Shown here piece after piece: positions 4,656-8,979 of a stretch of DNA of 8,979 nt (its first letter is position 1; each line of letters starts with the position of its first letter). The notes under the pieces are model-generated. The model saw nothing but the letters and a program-made list of their open reading frames with translations, was not told where the DNA came from and did no database searches. The stretch is from positions 1 to 8,979 of the forward strand of contig JAFTBA010000062.1 of the NCBI GenBank assembly GCA_017458545.1. Direction: 5' to 3'. This DNA is from Synergistaceae bacterium. Lineage in GTDB: Bacteria; Synergistota; Synergistia; Synergistales; Aminobacteriaceae. Both the position numbers and the translations under genes were made by a program.

Positions 4656-6173
4656 TTAGTACACAAATTCTTTCATGTACTCAGGATTTGAATCAGGGTA
4701 ATCTGTCCTGTTATGAGTTCCGCGACTCTCCTTGCGGTTCAATGCTGCCTCTGCTATAAGTTTCACCGCTAACGCTGTCTGTTGAGTCAAATCATCTCCT
4801 TCAGACTCAGAAAGAATCTCTGCAGTCCGTTCAACAGCTTCAGTCAAATCTTTACCGTTCCTGTAAACCCCAAGCGCATGGCCTGCAATCTTCCTCAGTT
4901 CATCAAGGTATTTACCCCTCACAGAATCATCGCGCTTAAATTCAACAGGACGTTCGGAAATTTCACGGTCAAGTTCGCCGGTCCTCATTATCCCTTCAGC
5001 ACACAGCAATCCCGACATAGTCGCCTGACTCGCTGCGTTACCTGCACACCTGCACGCTCCGTGAATACCTCCGCATGCTTCGCCTACTGCGTACAGCCCT
5101 TTAACATCAGACTCGTAATTCCTGTCAACCCTTATTCCTCCGCTGAAACTGTGAGGCATAGGCCCTACCTCTAACAGCTCTTTGTTAGGATCACAGCCGT
5201 TATTCATCAGCCTGTCATAGAACCACGGATATGCCTTGAGAACTTTAACGTCAATATGCCTCAGGTCTACCCAGACTCCTCCGTGAGGATTACCCTTGCC
5301 CTTCGCAACCTGTTTCCAGATTTCGTGATTGATTAACGACTTAGGCGCACCTGCTTCACCCTGCGGCCTCACTCCCAACAGGAATCTTTCTCCGTCAGCA
5401 TTAAGCAGATAACCCCCTTCACCCAGCATTGCAGTCGGACAAGGTTCACCTACTGCTCCAGAAGGACTCATCATTACCATAGGCTCAAACTCTATAAACT
5501 CAATATCAACAAGTTTAGCCCCTGCATTCTTAGCCATTCCCAAAGTGTTGCCCTTAACATCATCGGGATATGTTGACGTTCCGAGAAGATTTCCTACTCC
5601 TCCCCATGACGCTACTACAACAGGTGCGTAAACGTTATACGGTTCACCGCCCTCATCAATTACAGTGAAACCTTCTATCTTGCCGTCAGCACCTTTCAAC
5701 AGGTTGACGACAACGCTGTGATTATGGAACTCAATCCCTGCTTCTTCGAGTCTCTTCAGCATTACGCGCTCAATCTCAACTCCGATTAAATTCGTCGTCT
5801 GACATAATGAACGCGGATATTTATGCCCCGAAACATGACGCAGTTTTATTGAACCGTCCTCATTATGCGCAAATTCAACTCCCCATCTGCAAAGCAGTTC
5901 ATAACCCCTCAGAGTATTCGCTGCCATTTCGTTGACGAGTTCTTTGTTGCCGATGTCGTAACCTGCAGCTAACATATCCTTCGCATACTGTTCGGGAGTA
6001 TCGCCGTAAGGGTTTTCGGGAAGCACAAAGTTTATAGCCGCTATATACGGTGTACCTCCGAGTCCGTCAGCGTAAATCGCTATGTCCTTCACTCCTTCTT
6101 CGTGAAGACGTGCTGCCGTTGCTAATGCTGCGAGTCCGCTCCCTGCTATTGCAACTTTATGATGTCTGCTCAT
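4656..6173 (-). CDS. FAD-dependent oxidoreductase, FrdA/SdhA/NadB-like, substrate unknown
   Basis: The 505-residue soluble flavoprotein is related to fumarate reductase/succinate dehydrogenase flavoprotein subunits and L-aspartate oxidase. The FAD-binding GxGxxA is AGSGLAA (10-16). GEGGYLLNADGERFL (251-265) is the capping-domain signature. MPHSFSGGI (339-347), GLYAVGEACGGIHGACR (359-375) and the C-terminal NRKESRGTHNRTDYP (479-493) are family hallmarks. H341 and R375 match substrate-binding His and Arg of fumarate reductase. The proton-donor Arg that precedes GEGG in fumarate reductases (RGEGG) is L250 here, and no His is seen where covalent FAD would attach (GGTPYIAA). There is no signal peptide, FMN domain or heme motif. 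The ATG overlaps the TRAP permease stop by 4 bp, with AAAGGAG 10 nt upstream. It probably oxidises or reduces whatever the transporter brings in; fumarate or aspartate activity is doubtful. Confidence 0.88.
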   Translation of the reverse strand: MSRHHKVAIAGSGLAALATAARLHEEGVKDIAIYADGLGGTPYIAAINFVLPENPYGDTPEQYAKDMLAAGYDIGNKELVNEMAANTLRGYELLCRWGVEFAHNEDGSIKLRHVSGHKYPRSLCQTTNLIGVEIERVMLKRLEEAGIEFHNHSVVVNLLKGADGKIEGFTVIDEGGEPYNVYAPVVVASWGGVGNLLGTSTYPDDVKGNTLGMAKNAGAKLVDIEFIEFEPMVMMSPSGAVGEPCPTAMLGEGGYLLNADGERFLLGVRPQGEAGAPKSLINHEIWKQVAKGKGNPHGGVWVDLRHIDVKVLKAYPWFYDRLMNNGCDPNKELLEVGPMPHSFSGGIRVDRNYESDVKGLYAVGEACGGIHGACRCAGNAASQATMSGLLCAEGIMRTGELDREISERPVEFKRDDSVRGKYLDELRKIAGHALGVYRNGKDLTEAVERTAEILSESEGDDLTQQTALAVKLIAEAALNRKESRGTHNRTDYPDSNPEYMKEFVY

Positions 6174-8146
6174 GCCGTTGCAGCTCCTTTCGCTGTACCG
6201 CGCGAGCTGATGAAGAGGACTGCAATTCCTATTACTGCGCCGATAATCGAACTTATCATCTCAGGAGCGATTAAGCTCAACGCTGCAGCAAACAGTAATA
6301 CACGTTCAACAATATTAAGATTCCTCTTGTAGAACCCTGCTACCATTATCGCAAGGAAATATGTACCTAATGCAAGCTGTACCGTTGCAATAACAATCTC
6401 CTGCACTGAGCCTTTGAGGAGTAACGGAGGGTTATAGACGAACACAAACGGCACTAAGAACCCGACCATTGCAAACGTAAAGCCTTTGAGTCCCGTTTTC
6501 ATTGCATCGCCTCCTGCTATACCTGCTGCAGTGTATGAAGCTACGCATACGGGCGGAGTAATCTGAGCCATTATGCCGTAGTAAAAAACAAACATGTTAG
6601 CGCAGAGGTTAGCGGTTGAAGGTTCGAGTCCTGTCTGCAAAAGTATAGGCTGAATACAAGGTACGAACAGAATCACTCCGACAAGATACGCAGCTACCGT
6701 AGGCAATGCCATTCCGAGAATCATGCACCCTACCATAGCAATGCACATAGCGAGGAACAGATAGCTGGTTCCCAGTGAACGTATCAGGACTGAAAGATTC
6801 GTTGCGAGTGAAGTCTGCTGGGTTACAACGTTAATGATGATACCGCACGCTGCCGTAGGGATTGCTATTGCAGCAGCCTGTTTAGCTCCGTCAACACAGC
6901 AGTCCCATAACTGTTTGAGGTTGAGGAAGTCGGGTTTGTTGACGAAATAGTTTATGACATCGCAGACTAAGCATGAGAATATACCGACCATACCGGCACG
7001 CATTAACGAGTAACCGCGAATTATCCATACTACAAGCAATATAGCAGGCAAAAGAAGATAAAGCCTTCCCATTATGGGACGGTCAACACGTATCGAAGCA
7101 TCAGCGGTTGAGTCAAGGTTAGCAGCGCGCTTGGCCGCAATTTTGTCGACAAGCACAAACACGGCAAAGTAATACGCTACCGCAGGGATAATAGCACTTG
7201 CTGCTATCGACATGTAATTAACGCCTAACATCTCGGCCATGATGAACGCACCGACTCCCATTATAGGGGGCATAATCTGGCCTCCTGTTGAAGCTACTGC
7301 CTCAACAGCTCCTGCCTCTTCAGGTTCGTAGCCTATCTTTTTCATCATGGGGATAGTCATTACTCCGGTAGTAGCTACGTTAGCGACTGCAGACCCCGAA
7401 ATCATACCCATCAGTCCAGATGAAAGAACAGCAGCTTTAGCCGGGCCTCCCGAAGATTTGTTCGAGAGTTTCATGCCCATATCAATCAAAAGCTGACCGC
7501 CTCCTATTGTCGAGAAGAACGCTCCGAACACAATGAAGTAGAACAATGTATTTGCGCTCGTCAGCAAAGGAGTTCCGAACACACCGCTCTCAGTCATGGT
7601 CATTCCCGAAGTGAACTCCTCAATGAACTGTTCAAAGGGTTTGGCGTTGGTGTGGAGTATGCCGGGTAAATAGGGCGATACCCATGCGAAAATAATAAAC
7701 GCCGTTATGAATCCTGCGAGTATTCCGCCGAGAGTCCTATAGACCGCAACAAGAAGCAATAGAATCGCTACTATCATTGCAGCGTGGTCAATCGTCATTA
7801 CCTCATCGACACCTAAAACGTAATCGTTAAGTCTTGGGAACTGAGTCAGAATATACCAGAGCATATAGCCTATACCTGCGAAAGCAAGAATATCAATCCA
7901 ATTCCACCATGAATGTTTATTTAGCAGTGCAGGGTCAGGAGTTGTCCCTGAGATTTCCGCAGCCTTTTTGATTTTCTTTCTGTAACCGTGATCCGCAGGG
8001 TAGTAAATGAATACCAATGTCAATGCAAAAATTAAGTGTACAGGACTCTGAAGCATAGGTGCAAACTGTTTCACCAATGCTATATACATCTGGAAAGCAA
8101 AGAATGCTACAGTAACAATTACTGCTGCTACAGTACGTAAATCCAT
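6170..8146 (-). CDS. TRAP transporter permease, fused 4TM/12TM (DctQ-DctM fusion)
   Basis: This 658-residue inner-membrane protein is of the fused TRAP type that normally works with a TAXI-family periplasmic binding protein for Na+-driven uptake of dicarboxylates and related organic anions. The N-terminal third (about 1-160) has the small-subunit-like helices with a charged loop at 54-80. The rest is DctM-like. Hallmarks are SSGLMGMISGSAVANVATTG (242-261), GAVEAVASTGGQIMPPIMG (279-297), GMALPTVAAYLVG (478-490) and AQITPPVCVASYTAAGIAGG (527-546). No binding protein is in the window; it may be just beyond the right edge or elsewhere. The ribosome binding site AAAGGAG is 14 nt from the ATG, which is longer than normal, and no in-frame start lies closer. 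The gene follows the SDR after a 73 bp structured spacer and overlaps the flavoprotein by 4 bp. Confidence 0.95.
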   Translation of the reverse strand: MDLRTVAAVIVTVAFFAFQMYIALVKQFAPMLQSPVHLIFALTLVFIYYPADHGYRKKIKKAAEISGTTPDPALLNKHSWWNWIDILAFAGIGYMLWYILTQFPRLNDYVLGVDEVMTIDHAAMIVAILLLLVAVYRTLGGILAGFITAFIIFAWVSPYLPGILHTNAKPFEQFIEEFTSGMTMTESGVFGTPLLTSANTLFYFIVFGAFFSTIGGGQLLIDMGMKLSNKSSGGPAKAAVLSSGLMGMISGSAVANVATTGVMTIPMMKKIGYEPEEAGAVEAVASTGGQIMPPIMGVGAFIMAEMLGVNYMSIAASAIIPAVAYYFAVFVLVDKIAAKRAANLDSTADASIRVDRPIMGRLYLLLPAILLVVWIIRGYSLMRAGMVGIFSCLVCDVINYFVNKPDFLNLKQLWDCCVDGAKQAAAIAIPTAACGIIINVVTQQTSLATNLSVLIRSLGTSYLFLAMCIAMVGCMILGMALPTVAAYLVGVILFVPCIQPILLQTGLEPSTANLCANMFVFYYGIMAQITPPVCVASYTAAGIAGGDAMKTGLKGFTFAMVGFLVPFVFVYNPPLLLKGSVQEIVIATVQLALGTYFLAIMVAGFYKRNLNIVERVLLFAAALSLIAPEMISSIIGAVIGIAVLFISSRGTAKGAATA

Positions 8147-8170
8147 AACTGAAAATTCATCTCCTTTTAG

Positions 8171-8222
8171 TTTAGGGGTTTAGGGTTTAGCTTATCCCCT
8201 GCTCCCTATCCCCTATTCCCTA
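8171..8222 (-). other. Intercistronic G-run/C-run element: potential RNA G-quadruplex and competing hairpin
   Basis: On the mRNA (minus) strand, four G-runs of 3, 4, 3 and 4 (8220-8218, 8213-8210, 8206-8204, 8199-8196) are separated by 4, 3 and 4 nt, which fits the canonical G3+N1-7 quadruplex pattern. The first run begins inside the SDR stop codon TAG. Further along come CCC (8185-8183) and CCCC (8178-8175) in telomere-like CCCTAAA units. TAGGGG (8215-8210) can pair with CCCCTA (8178-8173), and TAGGG (8208-8204) with CCCTA (8185-8181), giving a hairpin that excludes the quadruplex and ends about 10 nt before the TRAP ribosome binding site. The pattern is directly visible; a regulatory role is inference. 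A dispersed genomic repeat is an alternative. Confidence 0.5.
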
Positions 8223-8954
8223 GTTCATATAATTACCGCCGTTAATATTAATGCTCTCGCCCGTTATGAATCCTGAAAGGTCTGATGCTAAGAACACTGC
8301 AAGTTCCGCAATATCCTCAGCTTTTCCGAGTCGTCTCATCGGAATATTACCGAGAACTTTCTCGCGGTATTCATTCGTCCATTGAAGCGACATATCCGTT
8401 TCAACCGGTCCGGGACATATAGAGTTGACACGTATACCGTCAGGAGCAAATTCACCTGCTAAGTTTCTGGTTAAAGCGTCAATACCTCCCTTTGAAGCCC
8501 CGTAACATAACGAGGCATTTCCGTGAGCTGTTTTAGCGGCTCGTGAAGACATATTGATAATGCTTCCCGAATGACGTTCAAGCATGAAAGGAATAACGCA
8601 TTTACACGCATAGAAAGTACCCGTGAGATTAGTGCGTATAACTCTGTCCCATTCATCGGGCTCAAGTTCGAGAAATTTCGTGCGTGTGTTAATACCTGCG
8701 TTATTCACGAGAATATCAATTTTGCCGAACTCGGACATACATTTTTCAGCGAGTCTCTGCGATGTTGAAAGCTCACCTATATCACCTGCAACAAATTTGC
8801 AGCCTAATTCATCGGCCAAAGGCGCAAGAGTTTTCTCCGATGTTCCGTGAATAACGAGGCTCACCCCGTTATCGGCAAAAGCCTTTGCGATAGCCCTGCC
8901 TATTCCCCGTGATGAGCCTGTAATTACTGCCGACTTACCTTCAAGCAGTTTCAT
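8220..8954 (-). CDS. Short-chain dehydrogenase/reductase (classical SDR, FabG-like)
   Basis: The 244-residue cytoplasmic NAD(P)H-dependent oxidoreductase has the classical SDR layout: cofactor motif TGSSRGIG (12-19), D58 of the GDI segment, NNAG (84-87), N109, and catalytic S137, Y151 and K155 (YGASK), then CPGPVETDM (180-188) and the C-terminal SGFITGESININGGNYMN. Ser to Tyr is 14 residues rather than the usual 13 of FabG, so a one-residue insertion lies between them. The family covers 3-oxoacyl-ACP reductases and many sugar-acid and alcohol dehydrogenases. Its place before a TRAP permease and a flavoprotein suggests catabolism of an imported hydroxy- or keto-acid rather than fatty-acid synthesis. 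No ribosome binding site is evident before the ATG, which fits coupling to a gene ending a few bases upstream. Confidence 0.93.
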   Translation of the reverse strand: MKLLEGKSAVITGSSRGIGRAIAKAFADNGVSLVIHGTSEKTLAPLADELGCKFVAGDIGELSTSQRLAEKCMSEFGKIDILVNNAGINTRTKFLELEPDEWDRVIRTNLTGTFYACKCVIPFMLERHSGSIINMSSRAAKTAHGNASLCYGASKGGIDALTRNLAGEFAPDGIRVNSICPGPVETDMSLQWTNEYREKVLGNIPMRRLGKAEDIAELAVFLASDLSGFITGESININGGNYMN

Positions 8955-8960
8955 TGACTG

Positions 8961-8979
8961 TTATTTGAACTCGTCGAAA
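8961..8979 (-). CDS. Possible C-terminal tail of the upstream operon gene
   Basis: On the minus strand the last bases read ...FDEFK followed by TAA (8963-8961), ending 6 nt before the SDR start. The short gap and the lack of a ribosome binding site for the SDR suggest an upstream coding region of the same operon. Five codons are too few to identify it, and other frames are also open. Confidence 0.25.

Noticed and set aside
8132..8170. Ten-codon frame starting at the ATG immediately after AAAGGAG and overlapping the TRAP permease start out of frame
   Set aside because: The ribosome binding site touches its ATG with no spacing, so use as a leader peptide is unlikely without evidence.
8171..8190. 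Telomere-like TTTAGGG units as a sign of eukaryotic contamination
   Set aside because: Only two units are present, and they lie between two bacterial genes of one operon with intact coding on both sides.

Overview
The window looks like a chromosomal stretch of an anaerobic, diderm bacterium of moderate GC. The best guess is a Synergistota-like gut or rumen organism. This is an inference from three things: a fused 4TM/12TM TRAP permease next to a FrdA-like flavoprotein, signal peptides of the signal peptidase I type with no lipobox, and a cobalamin-pathway gene. No rRNA, tRNA, CRISPR array, insertion sequence or phage gene was recognised.

Left part (1-1309, minus strand): the start of an unrecognised gene runs off the left edge, with its own extended -10 promoter and a good ribosome binding site. 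Next are a short Mrr-type nuclease-fold protein, whose N-terminal DNA-binding domain is absent and whose catalytic D...QxK residues look replaced, and a divergent cobU. A 46-49 bp divergent spacer then separates cobU from the plus-strand operon. It carries an extended -10 (TGTTATAAT) embedded in a palindrome (GTTAT-A-ATAAC) that could be a Fur/Zur/MntR-type operator.

Middle (1356-4247, plus strand): a tightly packed four-gene operon encodes a Zn/Mn/Fe-type ABC importer (binding protein, ATPase, ABC-3 permease) followed by a YdjM-like membrane metal-dependent hydrolase. Successive genes overlap by 8 bp, 8 or 17 bp, and 4 bp. It ends at a bidirectional hairpin terminator shared with a convergent PepSY-domain exported protein (4254-4598, minus).

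Right part (4615-8979, minus strand): reading leftward from the right edge, the order is the probable tail of an upstream gene, an SDR oxidoreductase, a fused TRAP permease, and a FrdA/NadB-like FAD oxidoreductase overlapping the permease by 4 bp. A terminator hairpin follows. This looks like an uptake-and-redox operon for an unknown, probably carboxylate, substrate. The flavoprotein keeps the FAD motifs but has Leu where fumarate reductases carry the proton-shuttling Arg, so fumarate/succinate is not a safe call. The SDR-TRAP spacer (8147-8219) is unusual: its mRNA strand carries four G-runs fitting a canonical G-quadruplex, followed by telomere-like C-runs that could pair with them, just before a ribosome binding site.

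There is no obvious wholly new system. The points most worth a second look are the G-quadruplex/hairpin spacer, the seemingly inactive Mrr-fold protein, the missing Arg in the flavoprotein, and the hydrolase coupled to the metal importer.
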